Shown here: one piece after another, positions 18,314-27,106 of the stretch
How the letters are laid out: each line of letters begins with the position of its first letter
Position numbering within the stretch: position 1 is the stretch's first letter
Origin: a virus
IMG/VR virus record: IMGVR_UViG_3300037487_000968
Location: 62,001-126,000 of that record
Direction: 5' to 3' (one strand)
DNA length: 64,000 bases
The notes under the pieces: generated by a model
Told to the model about the DNA's origin: nothing
Databases searched by the model: none
What the model saw: the letters and a program-made list of their open reading frames with translations, nothing else
Program-made: the position numbers and the translations under genes

Positions 18314-20497
18314 ATGCACGAATTAGAAATATATAAAAACACAAACGCAACGGCTCGTCCCATGGAACCTGACGCCGATGTAAAACATCTTGCAATGTTA
18401 CAGGCTATTGCGCCATTTGCCAAGAGCAAGGTTCAGAAGAATATGACTACAATCGATGTAGATTATGCTCATCGTAATACAAAATTAATGCTTATTTTAA
18501 TGCCAGAATGGGCAGAAATGTTTCCTCCGTTTAATTTAGCAAGATTATCAGCAGTTGCTAAAAAGGCCGGTTACAAAACTAAATGCCTTGATCTTAATAT
18601 AGCAGCATACAGAACTATGAGAGATCCGGTGAAGAGTGGAGCAATTGCATATGATCCATGGGATGGTACAAGAGAGTGGACTTGGAGAGAAGCCACATAT
18701 TATACTGATATCCATCCACATTTAGAGACATTATACAGAAATTATATAGAAGAGATTAAGAAATTTAATCCTACTGTTATAGGCTTCACTATGTATTATT
18801 GTAATGAACAACCAGTCCTCTGGTTGGCCGCCGAATTAAAAAAGGCTATACCGGGTATTAAGTTAGTGGTTGGTGGCAGTAATATTCATAATAATAGTGG
18901 TAACTTTAAAGATAATGTATTTGATTACGTTGTTAGTGGCGAAGGCGAGATGATGATTCTAGAGATTCTAGAAGAAATTGAACAACATAAAACATACGAT
19001 ACCGTACAGATTAGACGCCAACCCGAAGAACAACGACTAAACCTTAATGAGTTACCGTTACCAGATTATACAGATTTTAACTTTAATGAATATATGATGC
19101 CAAACGGCGTATGTAGTGAATTAAGCAGAGGGTGTACAGCAAAGTGTACATTCTGTGATGAAACACATTTCTGGAAATATCGCCAGCGTATGGCGACAGA
19201 TATACTGAAGGAAGTAGAATCGTTATACTATTCAAGAGGTACAGATGTTTTCTGGTTTATCGACAGCCTTGTTAATGGTAATTTAAACGAGCTAAGGGCA
19301 TTTTGTAAAGGTGTTATAGCAAAAGAAATGAAGATACACTGGACAGGATATTGCAGATGTGATGGCAGAATGGATCTCGAATATTATCAAGATCTTGCAG
19401 ATTCCGGGTGTACGATGTTAAATTACGGAATCGAATCTGGTAGCCAAAAAGTGCTCGATGATATGGATAAGGGTGTAACCATTGCCGAAATGGAACAAAA
19501 CCTAGCAAACGGAAAGAAGACAGGAGTGCAAGCATTTACCAACTGGATTGTTGGTTTTCCCACAGAGGACTACCAGGGATTTGCTGATACAATAACATTT
19601 CTATGGCGTAACAGAAATCAAGGAATAGTTAACATAGCCGCAGGATTTGGTTATGGATTAGGTATGAATTCTATTATTGGACAAAATCCTGAAAAGTTTA
19701 ATCTATTAGATCACAAATATTTAAATGGGTGGATTACAAGAGATTTTAAATTATCTAAATTTAATGTATTAATGCGTATGAAGAGTTTTGCTATCTTCCT
19801 TCAACAATTAATAACAGAGAATCATGTCAATATTCCGCATAGAGAAAATCTGCCATTACGTCATTATAAGATTACGTTCAATAATCCGTTATTGCAGAAA
19901 GAAATAGAGTATGAACAATTCGATTACAATATTATTAAACCTAATATTAATCCACTTGCAGATAGTATAGTAAATGAAATGTTTGTTTTATTTAGAATGC
20001 TGTGGAGAATGCGAGGGAGTTTTATTGCATCTGTTGTTTTTGATGAGAAATTAGATACCGAAGAATGGGGCGGCATGCTTACAGGGCCGTTTAGCTCGTC
20101 ACACCTATTTTCAATAGATGACGCCGGGAACTGGGATGCAGATTTTTCTTTCGACTTTAAACAACCGCCTGCATTGGTATACCCGGCGGATCCTATGACA
20201 CCTAGGTCACCGTTTTTTGCTCAAGATTATTCACACGAATTATCAACTACAACAATTCGTGCAAAGAAGTTAGCACGACCTAAATGGGGTGATGGCAGTA
20301 GAAGTCACGAAGAGTTTATGGATTTAATGGTTGAGGAACGGATGCTTAATAGTACCATTGATTTCTCATTCACTTATAATTGGGTAGGATGCGGCTGCTG
20401 GGGGAATAATACCGATTACTTAATTTCTGTCCCTAATAAACATACAAACAAAGTGGCACAACAGACTGAAGATATACACTATATTAATTTTAAATGA
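18314..20497 (+). CDS. Cobalamin-binding-type (B12) radical SAM protein, 727 aa
   Basis: The N-terminal part (about 55-230) is a Rossmann-like B12-binding domain (LMLILMPEWAEMFPP, then VVGGSN and VVSGEGE). The radical-SAM motif CTAKCTFC is at residues 274-281, in the usual SRGC context. The order matches BchE-type enzymes, which often methylate unactivated carbons. The last 250 residues are not recognised. The canonical DxHxxG Co-ligand motif is not visible, which is common in this class. Confidence 0.82.
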   Translation: MHELEIYKNTNATARPMEPDADVKHLAMLQAIAPFAKSKVQKNMTTIDVDYAHRNTKLMLILMPEWAEMFPPFNLARLSAVAKKAGYKTKCLDLNIAAYRTMRDPVKSGAIAYDPWDGTREWTWREATYYTDIHPHLETLYRNYIEEIKKFNPTVIGFTMYYCNEQPVLWLAAELKKAIPGIKLVVGGSNIHNNSGNFKDNVFDYVVSGEGEMMILEILEEIEQHKTYDTVQIRRQPEEQRLNLNELPLPDYTDFNFNEYMMPNGVCSELSRGCTAKCTFCDETHFWKYRQRMATDILKEVESLYYSRGTDVFWFIDSLVNGNLNELRAFCKGVIAKEMKIHWTGYCRCDGRMDLEYYQDLADSGCTMLNYGIESGSQKVLDDMDKGVTIAEMEQNLANGKKTGVQAFTNWIVGFPTEDYQGFADTITFLWRNRNQGIVNIAAGFGYGLGMNSIIGQNPEKFNLLDHKYLNGWITRDFKLSKFNVLMRMKSFAIFLQQLITENHVNIPHRENLPLRHYKITFNNPLLQKEIEYEQFDYNIIKPNINPLADSIVNEMFVLFRMLWRMRGSFIASVVFDEKLDTEEWGGMLTGPFSSSHLFSIDDAGNWDADFSFDFKQPPALVYPADPMTPRSPFFAQDYSHELSTTTIRAKKLARPKWGDGSRSHEEFMDLMVEERMLNSTIDFSFTYNWVGCGCWGNNTDYLISVPNKHTNKVAQQTEDIHYINFK

Positions 20498-20928
20498 TAA
20501 TAAATTGTAATGGTGATAGTTTTGTATCGGGAGAAGAATTAGGCGACAACTCTTTTCCTAATTACCCTGGTAATTATCCAACTATACCCGATAAGAAATT
20601 AAGCGAAATAGTTCAATGGACTAATTTTATAAACACATTACCATTTGATCAAATATTAGAATTAAGAAATTTATATCGTACTTTTGCATTGCAATATAAT
20701 TGGCGGCCTTATAAATCGAACACGCCAAATACTGCATTAGATAACTTTAATGATTTAAAAGACCTTGTAGAATATTCAAAATTTAAATACTCGTTTGATA
20801 TAAATGAAGTAGCATTAAATAGTAATATAAAAAATATATATTGTCCAAAAGGTCATTATATTGAACAGATACACGATTTGTTAGCTGAACAAATTAGTAA
20901 TAAAATAGCTCATTTGGAGAATATATGA
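20494..20928 (+). CDS. Shortened SGNH-like protein, 144 aa
   Basis: It starts INCNGDSFVSGEELGDN, the SGNH block I, and ends with CPKGHYIEQIHDLL, which resembles the His block at the end of these enzymes. The middle is about 100 residues shorter than in the SGNH-like neighbours, so the Gly and Asn blocks are missing or reduced. The frame is intact. It could be a remnant after internal deletion or a small specialised form. 4-bp overlaps on both sides. Confidence 0.5.
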   Translation: MIINCNGDSFVSGEELGDNSFPNYPGNYPTIPDKKLSEIVQWTNFINTLPFDQILELRNLYRTFALQYNWRPYKSNTPNTALDNFNDLKDLVEYSKFKYSFDINEVALNSNIKNIYCPKGHYIEQIHDLLAEQISNKIAHLENI

Positions 20929-22397
20929 AAATAATATGGGGCATATGTGCGTTAAATCATGATGCATCAATTACTGTAATGTGCGGCAACGAAATATTAT
21001 TTGCAGGCCATGCTGAAAGATATTCACGAATTAAAAACGATCCGTATCTCAATAAAGAGTTAATTGCCGCAGCACAAAAATTTGGAACACCGTCTGAACT
21101 AGTATGGTTTGAAAAACCATACTTAAAAAAGATGAGGCAGGCGTATGCAGGTCAGTGGCAAGAAGTTAAATCCATAACTCCATCTGCTTATCTTAAATCA
21201 GTAGGGCTAAACGGCATACCAATCAAGTATAGTTCGCACCATGCATCCCATGCGGCAGCCGGCTATTTTACCTCTCCATTTAATAATGCTGCTATAGTTA
21301 TAGTAGATGCTATAGGCGAATGGGATACTATTTCTATATGGCATGCTAAAGATAACGATATGAAGAAAGTGCATTCAGTTCGTTACCCAAGCTCATTAGG
21401 TTTATTCTACTCAGCGGTTACAGATCGTATCGGTTTAAAAGCTAACGAGGAAGAGTATATACTAATGGGAATGGCTGCGTACGGCGAGCCAATTTATTAT
21501 GATGATTTGCGAAAAGATTTTATAGAAACTTGTATCGCACCCAATTTCACACTAAAAGAAAATCTCCATCGCGGCATGCGTTACTGGCGCCCAGATATTA
21601 AATCTGAGCAGGATTATATGAACCTAGCTGCTAGTATTCAAAAAATTACTGAAGAATTTATGTGTGACATAACTCGTTGGGCAAGTGAAAATATACCATC
21701 TAAGAACTTGGTATTAATGGGCGGGTGTGCATTAAATTGTGTAGCCAATGAAAAGTTAGCACGCCAAAATTTATTTAACGATATCTGGATTATGCCGAAT
21801 CCGGGTGATGCAGGTAGTTCTCTTGGGTGCATATTAGCTCACACTAAAGAAAAAGCGAACTGGGTAAATCCGTTTTTAGGCACTAGTATTAGACATATGT
21901 TTGATATTCAAGGGACCGTAGATGCATTGGTTAAGGGCGATATAATTGGTATAGCAACCGGTAAGGCAGAGTACGGTCCACGGGCATTAGGTAACAGATC
22001 GCTCGTTGCTGATCCCAGAGGCAGCACTATTAAGGATAGGGTAAATGACATAAAGAAACGTCAGCGTTTCCGGCCATTTGCACCAATGGTGTTGGAACAC
22101 GTGGCCCATGAATATTTCGATATGCCTGTAAAGACTTCACCATATATGCAGTATACGGCTAAATGTCTTCGGCCCGATCTTTATCCTGCGATATGTCATG
22201 TTGACGGAACTTCTCGGGTACAGACATTAAATTATAAACAGAACCCAGTTATGTTCAAAGTACTTGAAGAATTCTACAAAAGAACCGGTTGTCCTATTTT
22301 ATTGAATACAAGTCTTAATATCAAAGGGGAACCACTGGTCGATACATGGGCTGATGCTATAAAATTTCAAAATAAATATAAGATACAAATGTATTAA
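20925..22397 (+). CDS. NodU/TobZ-type O-carbamoyltransferase, 490 aa
   Basis: NHDASI and SHHASHAAAGY are the metal and substrate His motifs of the N-terminal NodU domain. GGCALNCVANEKL follows, and the C-terminal domain has YGPRALGNRS and RFRPFAP. These enzymes transfer carbamoyl phosphate to a sugar or antibiotic hydroxyl. It is shorter than typical members (about 570 aa), ending soon after LLNTSLNIKGEP. It closes the plus-strand operon and suggests that the product is an O-carbamoylated glycan. Confidence 0.88.
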   Translation: MKIIWGICALNHDASITVMCGNEILFAGHAERYSRIKNDPYLNKELIAAAQKFGTPSELVWFEKPYLKKMRQAYAGQWQEVKSITPSAYLKSVGLNGIPIKYSSHHASHAAAGYFTSPFNNAAIVIVDAIGEWDTISIWHAKDNDMKKVHSVRYPSSLGLFYSAVTDRIGLKANEEEYILMGMAAYGEPIYYDDLRKDFIETCIAPNFTLKENLHRGMRYWRPDIKSEQDYMNLAASIQKITEEFMCDITRWASENIPSKNLVLMGGCALNCVANEKLARQNLFNDIWIMPNPGDAGSSLGCILAHTKEKANWVNPFLGTSIRHMFDIQGTVDALVKGDIIGIATGKAEYGPRALGNRSLVADPRGSTIKDRVNDIKKRQRFRPFAPMVLEHVAHEYFDMPVKTSPYMQYTAKCLRPDLYPAICHVDGTSRVQTLNYKQNPVMFKVLEEFYKRTGCPILLNTSLNIKGEPLVDTWADAIKFQNKYKIQMY

Positions 22398-22398
22398 T

Positions 22399-22635
22399 TT
22401 AAGATTCGTCTTTGGTTATTTTATCTAACTCTCGGCCAGCCCATTGATATATTTCACCAATAAGTTCACTTGCCTGTAATGCCATAGCCGAGTGTTCTTC
22501 ATCTAACCCGGGATGATCACTAAATGCTGTCTCGATATGATTACACAACATATGTGCCCTATCCATAATTTCAAAATAGAACCATTTATCAGGTACAACA
22601 TCTTTATCAAATTCTTCGCTACGTAATAAGTCCAT
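22399..22635 (-). CDS. Hypothetical protein, 78 aa
   Basis: First gene of the minus-strand block, converging with the carbamoyltransferase 1 bp away. Acidic, probably helical (motifs ASELIGEIYQWAGREL). Its start overlaps the stop of the next gene upstream by one base. No family recognised. Confidence 0.65.
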   Translation of the reverse strand: MDLLRSEEFDKDVVPDKWFYFEIMDRAHMLCNHIETAFSDHPGLDEEHSAMALQASELIGEIYQWAGRELDKITKDES

Positions 22636-23123
22636 TATCTTCTCATCCTTGCTATTTCGATTGCTTCTTCACTGCTGAATACAGGTTGTAAACAGCTCTT
22701 ATGAAGAATGGCTATTCCAATCATTTTCGATCCCGTATACGTTGGCGACGGTTTGGACGAGCAGGGCCCTGTGACCCAGACACCCAACGAGGGAATATTA
22801 TTGACCACTTCCCTTGTAGACGTCGGGCAGCTGAAGCAATCATTGCCCACGGACTCGGCGAGTTTGCCTTGAGTAACCTTTTTGGGAGTGGGTGCCTGAA
22901 CTGCTGAGTGAACTGACGTTTGCCTCTTCTCTTTTTTGCTGTGCCCATACACGAACTCCATATACTGTTCAAACGTCTCTTTAGGAAGATGCATATCTTT
23001 TAGACGTTGATTTCTATCGCGCCATCCACGTTCAAACTCTTCCTGTTTTGATTTTGTGATCTTTTCAACTCGCTTCTTATAAGAAGTTGTCGTAAGTGCG
23101 GGACCGCACAGATGCATACTCAT
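22635..23123 (-). CDS. Conserved phage protein of unknown function, 162 aa
   Basis: The N-terminal MHLCGPALTTT and C-terminal block MIGIAILHKS followed by PVFSSEEAIEIARMRR match, from memory, a small protein widespread in T4-like and marine phages. The middle is basic and low complexity. The stop/start overlap with the gene at 22399 and the 4-bp overlap with the upstream gene indicate an operon. Function unknown. Confidence 0.75.
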   Translation of the reverse strand: MSMHLCGPALTTTSYKKRVEKITKSKQEEFERGWRDRNQRLKDMHLPKETFEQYMEFVYGHSKKEKRQTSVHSAVQAPTPKKVTQGKLAESVGNDCFSCPTSTREVVNNIPSLGVWVTGPCSSKPSPTYTGSKMIGIAILHKSCLQPVFSSEEAIEIARMRR

Positions 23124-23341
23124 AATCTAAACTGCTTCAATATTTTGTTTGCTATACTTATATCAGTGACATCTTCTTCGAGTAATGCAGACTTCACTTC
23201 TAGTTCTTCACTATATCGAGCTATTAATTCACTTGCGTAATCGATGTCATCACTACTTGTTTTATTATACCAATCTTTTAAAGTAGCCGTATCAATGCTT
23301 AAGAGGAAATCTAAATTACTTCTATCATAATTATTCATCAT
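23120..23341 (-). CDS. Hypothetical protein, 73 aa
   Basis: The longest frame reaches 23419 but runs deep into the upstream gene. ATG 23341 (or 23338) follows GGGAGAG and lies at the stop of that gene, so I use it. Acidic helical protein (DWYNKTSSDDIDYASELI). No function recognised. Confidence 0.6.
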   Translation of the reverse strand: MMNNYDRSNLDFLLSIDTATLKDWYNKTSSDDIDYASELIARYSEELEVKSALLEEDVTDISIANKILKQFRL

Positions 23342-23558
23342 CTCTCCCAACACATCTAACTGCCGCTGCTGCGCCATAACACCCAGCGCCTGCGTCACCA
23401 TCCGAATAACTTCGGGCATGGAGTTCTGCTGCTACCGCACATTCCTCAATTAGAAGTTTTGCAAACCTTGCCAAACTGGCATCATCTGCCTCTGAGTTAC
23501 CTGCGCTCAATCTACATATAGTTGCCTGTCTGGCAAGCTCTTTAATCCGCTTATTCAT
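23331..23558 (-). CDS. Hypothetical phage protein (MNKRIKELA family), 75 aa
   Basis: Pattern NKRIKELARQA, then FAKLLIEECA, common in small proteins of coliphages and other myoviruses. The gene at 48097 has the same layout (NKQIEALAKSC, FAELIVEECLEAC), so they are paralogues. The C-terminus is Gly/Ala-rich. Overlaps both neighbours. Function unknown. Confidence 0.7.
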   Translation of the reverse strand: MNKRIKELARQATICRLSAGNSEADDASLARFAKLLIEECAVAAELHARSYSDGDAGAGCYGAAAAVRCVGRDDE

Positions 23559-23722
23559 TTTAAAATCCCCCAGCTTGCGCCACGTGGTTCTGTATCAAAC
23601 CCGCAGTCTCTTAATTGTTTTGCTACCCACTCGGCAATCTCTTCGTTGGACTTACCGTGTAAATAGTTAGCCGCCACCAATGCAATTTCAAATGTTATAT
23701 CGATTAATTTTTGGTCATTCAT
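23555..23722 (-). CDS. Hypothetical protein, 55 aa
   Basis: Start set at ATG 23722, which overlaps the upstream stop by 8 bp. The longer frame begins within that gene. Helix-rich, with NEEIAEWVAKQLRDCGFDT. Unknown role. Confidence 0.6.
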   Translation of the reverse strand: MNDQKLIDITFEIALVAANYLHGKSNEEIAEWVAKQLRDCGFDTEPRGASWGILK

Positions 23723-23909
23723 CTGCATCATCCCAGTTAATATTTGGTTCTTCGAAGTCTGCCTTATAATAAATAATGAACTCATCAATTTCATCACGTA
23801 ATTCTTTGAGTTCGAGCTTAGTCACATAAAGTCTATCATCATTTCTATTCAGCATAATAACTGGTAGATTACTGCTAATCCATTTTATGTGAGTTAGTTT
23901 ATTAGACAT
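23715..23909 (-). CDS. Hypothetical protein, 64 aa
   Basis: Acidic protein ending INWDDADE, with a predicted central helix LELKELRDEIDEFI. It starts 1 bp after the exonuclease stop and is probably co-transcribed with it. No family recognised. Confidence 0.65.
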   Translation of the reverse strand: MSNKLTHIKWISSNLPVIMLNRNDDRLYVTKLELKELRDEIDEFIIYYKADFEEPNINWDDADE

Positions 23910-23910
23910 G

Positions 23911-24423
23911 TTACTTTCTTTTCATCATTGCTAACATTTTTAATAATGCTTCGGCATTACCCTTAGCATCATCTACAGGGTTGTGAGTATGCTTTGTTTC
24001 TCGCAAGTGTTTAAATGTTGAATAAGTATCTCTTTCGATACCTTTGTAAAAGGAGCCGATGTTGGCAGATGACCACCCAAACGGGTTACGTCCAATCTGT
24101 TGCCAAAAATAATAGTTTATGAATGCAGCATCGTATCCATTATTATCAGACCAAAGGACTGGCCGCCCATCTACGTTCTTATTAAGCCATATTTCGAAGT
24201 TCTGCATAGCATCTCGTGGATCAGGAAACTTCATAGTTTCTTCACGAGAAAACCCGCTGATAGCAAGTGCTTCGGGTATATAAATTTCTGAAATTGGTTT
24301 TAATTGTGCGTAGAATGTGCGCTGTAATCCTGCCTCAACAATAACTGCTCCAAAGCAAATCATGCTGTGCATACCCGGGCAAGGTCCGTCGCTCTCTACA
24401 TCCACTGAAACATTTCGACTCAT
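23911..24423 (-). CDS. DEDDh 3'-5' exonuclease/exoribonuclease (Rv2179c-like), 170 aa
   Basis: VDVESDG gives ExoI (D8, E10), WSDNNGYDAAF gives ExoII (about D98), and HTHNPVDDAKGNA gives ExoIII with His147 and Asp152 four residues apart in between, the DEDDh pattern. CPGMHSMICFGAVIV is typical of the Rv2179c-like exoribonuclease family, common in phages. It is driven by its own promoter (24447-24475). Likely degrades RNA or single-stranded DNA ends. Confidence 0.82.
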   Translation of the reverse strand: MSRNVSVDVESDGPCPGMHSMICFGAVIVEAGLQRTFYAQLKPISEIYIPEALAISGFSREETMKFPDPRDAMQNFEIWLNKNVDGRPVLWSDNNGYDAAFINYYFWQQIGRNPFGWSSANIGSFYKGIERDTYSTFKHLRETKHTHNPVDDAKGNAEALLKMLAMMKRK

Positions 24424-24446
24424 AAAAATACTTTCTATAAAAGTAT

Positions 24447-24475
24447 AGTATAAACTAATCTGCCTGTTATGTCAA
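24447..24475 (-). promoter_or_regulatory. Sigma70-type promoter for the exonuclease gene
   Basis: TTGACA, 17-bp spacer, TATACT. The -35 contains the TGA stop of the upstream gene (24472). Confidence 0.75.
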
Positions 24476-24834
24476 GGAGTCACAGTTCCGTTTACTGTAT
24501 TCACAATAGGAATATGTGGTAATATCAGATACTGTAGATCAATTTGACTACGCGGGAAAGGTTGAAGTATAGCCTGACGAATCGAAGTGGCTGCACCATA
24601 GCGTACCATAAAGCTTGCTAGACCTAAGTTAGTTTCTTTATCAAACATTGTATAGATAAAGTTACCTAGTCCGTTGTTTAATGTCTGATAGTAGTAAACG
24701 TTAGGACCACCGTAATCACCGTAGGGAATCACCGAATTTGTGTTAATCGCGTTCACCACAGCAGCCACATTAGCATCTAGTGACACTGTGTTCTGATTTG
24801 TTGCTACTAGCAGATTTTGATATGGATATTGCAT
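24472..24834 (-). CDS. Hypothetical protein, 120 aa
   Basis: Starts QYPYQNLLVATNQNT, then a neutral, Asn/Tyr-rich, probably beta-strand-rich sequence, unlike the charged mini-proteins around it. Could be a small virion or tail-associated protein, but nothing identifies it. The stop codon lies in the -35 box of the exonuclease promoter. Confidence 0.65.
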   Translation of the reverse strand: MQYPYQNLLVATNQNTVSLDANVAAVVNAINTNSVIPYGDYGGPNVYYYQTLNNGLGNFIYTMFDKETNLGLASFMVRYGAATSIRQAILQPFPRSQIDLQYLILPHIPIVNTVNGTVTP

Positions 24835-24837
24835 GAA

Positions 24838-25107
24838 CTATTTATCAGCTCTTTTTAATTTATCAATAAGAAGTCTTATGTCAACTAAGGTACCATTTAT
24901 ATTGACATATGAATTAACAAGAACACCTACAGCCACAACACCAAATATGAGTACAAATGTCATTGGGTAGGCTAACATAATAAAGCAACATAATGCACCA
25001 AACACATCAATAATCTTACATGCTGATATGGCAGCACTTTCGTATTTGCCTAATTCTTCAGCTGACAATGCTTTTAATTGTTCAATAAATGCAGCTCTTC
25101 TACTCAT
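24838..25107 (-). CDS. Small membrane protein, 89 aa
   Basis: Two adjacent hydrophobic stretches (around residues 30-65: VFGALCCFIMLAYPMTF and VLIFGVVAVGVLV) predict a two-pass membrane hairpin with a charged C-terminal tail LLIDKLKRADK. Overlaps the upstream gene by 8 bp. Function unknown. Confidence 0.65.
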   Translation of the reverse strand: MSRRAAFIEQLKALSAEELGKYESAAISACKIIDVFGALCCFIMLAYPMTFVLIFGVVAVGVLVNSYVNINGTLVDIRLLIDKLKRADK

Positions 25108-25795
25108 GTATCACACCCTTCAATTTATAAAATTCTAATAGCTCAAAGAAGATCTCTGGATAATTCAAATAATGATACCCTATTGTTTCTTCAATATATC
25201 GTCTTGTTATCAACATAGTATCATCTACATTAATTACAGAGTCTATATAGTAGTGGAATGCCTCTAATAATGCGACCTGATCATTGCGTATCAACTTAAA
25301 ATATTTAAATCTATAATCGGGATTTTGTAATAAAGAATGTTGTATATAAAATTTGTGTCTTGAAATAAATGTTATAACATCTATTTGATAATTTACCAAT
25401 TCATTATTGAAGAGAATTAAACCGTATATACCTAAATCCTCATAGACCATCTTATCAAAAACATCAAAGGGCATAAACCCTAGCCAATTAAGTTCCGGAT
25501 CAGAAACTAGCGAACCTGCAAGCATATTGTAGTTTGGAGTAATCTCATCTATACATTCCTGCATCATTATTTCAAATTGTGTTTGTGATTTGAATTTCCA
25601 GCCAAATGAAACTTTAAGTGATGAAGTATCATCAATTACATCTCTTAGATCTTGTACATTACCTCTTTCTCGACCAACTCTAGATACCAATCGCCGACGA
25701 TTAAGCTGCTGCTCAACCGGCTCAATGATATCTAAGTTAATACATTTTAGAAAGTTGATATTGCATATTTGATTAGTTATTACAAATCTATCCAT
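25100..25795 (-). CDS. Hypothetical protein, 231 aa
   Basis: AT-rich and soluble, with many aromatic and Ile residues. No motif recognised. It contains GWKFKSQTQFEIMMQECIDE and a long C-terminal helical region. It lies between the two-TM gene and the Imm-like gene, in operon arrangement. Confidence 0.65.
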   Translation of the reverse strand: MDRFVITNQICNINFLKCINLDIIEPVEQQLNRRRLVSRVGRERGNVQDLRDVIDDTSSLKVSFGWKFKSQTQFEIMMQECIDEITPNYNMLAGSLVSDPELNWLGFMPFDVFDKMVYEDLGIYGLILFNNELVNYQIDVITFISRHKFYIQHSLLQNPDYRFKYFKLIRNDQVALLEAFHYYIDSVINVDDTMLITRRYIEETIGYHYLNYPEIFFELLEFYKLKGVIHE

Positions 25796-25807
25796 GCAAT
25801 AGTAACT

Positions 25808-25981
25808 CTATGTCTTAACCGAATCTGTGAATAAACTCCACGCCAATAATGGAACCCACACTAATATAGTCCAACCTAATAATATATTGATCAAAAAGCA
25901 TGTTCGTTCACGTTTTGCATGTCTGTAATGTGCAACTAATGTTGGCACAAATACAATCAGCAGTAAGAAAATAATTTCCAT
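25808..25981 (-). CDS. imm: Imm-like superinfection-immunity protein, 57 aa
   Basis: Two hydrophobic helices separated by a basic loop: FLLLIVFVPTLVAHYR, KRER, then NILLGWTILVWVPLLAW. The P-T-x-x-A-x-x-R and N-x-x-L-GWT signatures fit the superinfection-immunity family to which T4 Imm belongs. In T4 this inner-membrane protein blocks DNA entry by a second phage. Assigned from pattern and length (T4 Imm is longer, 83 aa). Confidence 0.72.
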   Translation of the reverse strand: MEIIFLLLIVFVPTLVAHYRHAKRERTCFLINILLGWTILVWVPLLAWSLFTDSVKT

Positions 25982-26129
25982 ATCTCTCCAATTAAGTTAC
26001 GCTATTTATGCTTTTCTTCCAAATATTGCATTATTTAACAATTAATGCTATAATTAAATAGTTGGTAAGGTTGGTTGGGTCTGCGGCGTCAGAAGGACGC
26101 GCCGTTAGCGCAAATTTTTCTAACCGGTT

Positions 26130-26375
26130 CTATGCGTCTATAATATCCAATCTAGTATTAAATTTAAGTCTAAATGCATCACTATCTGTTTCACACTTAA
26201 ATATAATTGTCCCTGACACATCTACTCCATACAAACATATTGTAGAACCATAATCAAATTTCCAATTACTATTATGTATATTATCGCAACACCAATCTTC
26301 GATGGTTCGGAAAAGGATATAGGACTCAACTGTTTCTTTGTTACCTACTATATCCTGTAACCTTATATACACCAT
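26130..26375 (-). CDS. Paralogue array member 8 (C-terminal FRLKF), 81 aa
   Basis: Last gene of a tandem family. Conserved parts are a central W...C..N followed by a short strand and, near the C-terminus, SDAFRLKFNTRL. Unlike the others it continues about 10 residues past the motif. Unknown function. The 26040-26130 stretch downstream has a GC-rich hairpin (GGCGTC, GACGCGCC), perhaps a terminator. Confidence 0.65.
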   Translation of the reverse strand: MVYIRLQDIVGNKETVESYILFRTIEDWCCDNIHNSNWKFDYGSTICLYGVDVSGTIIFKCETDSDAFRLKFNTRLDIIDA

Positions 26376-26411
26376 TAATACTTCTCTAGTCTAATTGGCA
26401 GTATTTACCTT

Positions 26412-26621
26412 TTATAGATTAAATTTAAGCTTAAAGGCTAAAGCATCTTCTCTTGTTTCAAAACGTATTGTACCAGGGTTTCTACTACAGGCACCATGGA
26501 ACTGCCAGTTATTTCTACCTATAATTTCATTCAACCATGTTCTATATATGTTGTCATGTTTTAGAAATAGATTATATGCTTCATCGCATCTAACAAAGTA
26601 TTCTTCAGCCATTACATCCAC
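26412..26621 (-). CDS. Paralogue array member 7, 69 aa
   Basis: Ends REDALAFKLKFNL, the family signature, preceded by a Trp-rich region (WQFHGACSRNPG). Overlaps the upstream member by 10 bp. Function unknown. Confidence 0.68.
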   Translation of the reverse strand: MDVMAEEYFVRCDEAYNLFLKHDNIYRTWLNEIIGRNNWQFHGACSRNPGTIRFETREDALAFKLKFNL

Positions 26622-27106
26622 TTCAACTTAAAAGCAGTAGCATCTGCTTCAGATAGGAATACACCTGTTTTTTTATCATTTATTAGACCCCAATCAGCCT
26701 TTGTATTTTGTTCTATCCATTCTTCAAGCCCATCGGGTATTTTATAATCACCATTAAGATTAAAACTTCCTTTATTAACCGGCGGGAAAGCAACATAGAT
26801 AATACCATCACTAAATTTTCTCATAGACATCATAGTTAAGTTCCTTGCTTTCGATTTAACATAATTAAAATCACTTAAGACCATATGTGGAGTTGTTTCT
26901 AATTCGCCATGCCTATTTTTTATATAGGTAACAGTATAGTCACTTTCTAACCATGCTCTATCAGCAATATTCATAGTATAGTTATGGTATCTAATCCCCG
27001 GGTTCGAGCCCGAACTAATACTGCCACTACACTTAAGATTAGTTTCTACCCAATACCTATAACCCCATTCGTGGTCATTATGCAATTCATAATATATGTT
27101 ATACAT
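26612..27106 (-). CDS. Long paralogue array member 6, 164 aa
   Basis: Twice the length of its relatives. The last 75 residues hold the family unit (WIEQNTKADWG, then EADATAFKLKWM), and the N-terminal 85 residues are an extra part (YWVETNLKCSGS) of unknown kind, perhaps a degenerate second copy. Confidence 0.68.
   Translation of the reverse strand: MYNIYYELHNDHEWGYRYWVETNLKCSGSISSGSNPGIRYHNYTMNIADRAWLESDYTVTYIKNRHGELETTPHMVLSDFNYVKSKARNLTMMSMRKFSDGIIYVAFPPVNKGSFNLNGDYKIPDGLEEWIEQNTKADWGLINDKKTGVFLSEADATAFKLKWM

Noticed and set aside
26040-26130. Possible terminator hairpin GGCGTC/GACGCGCC
   Set aside because: No T tract on the minus strand after the stem, so it is mentioned only as a hairpin.
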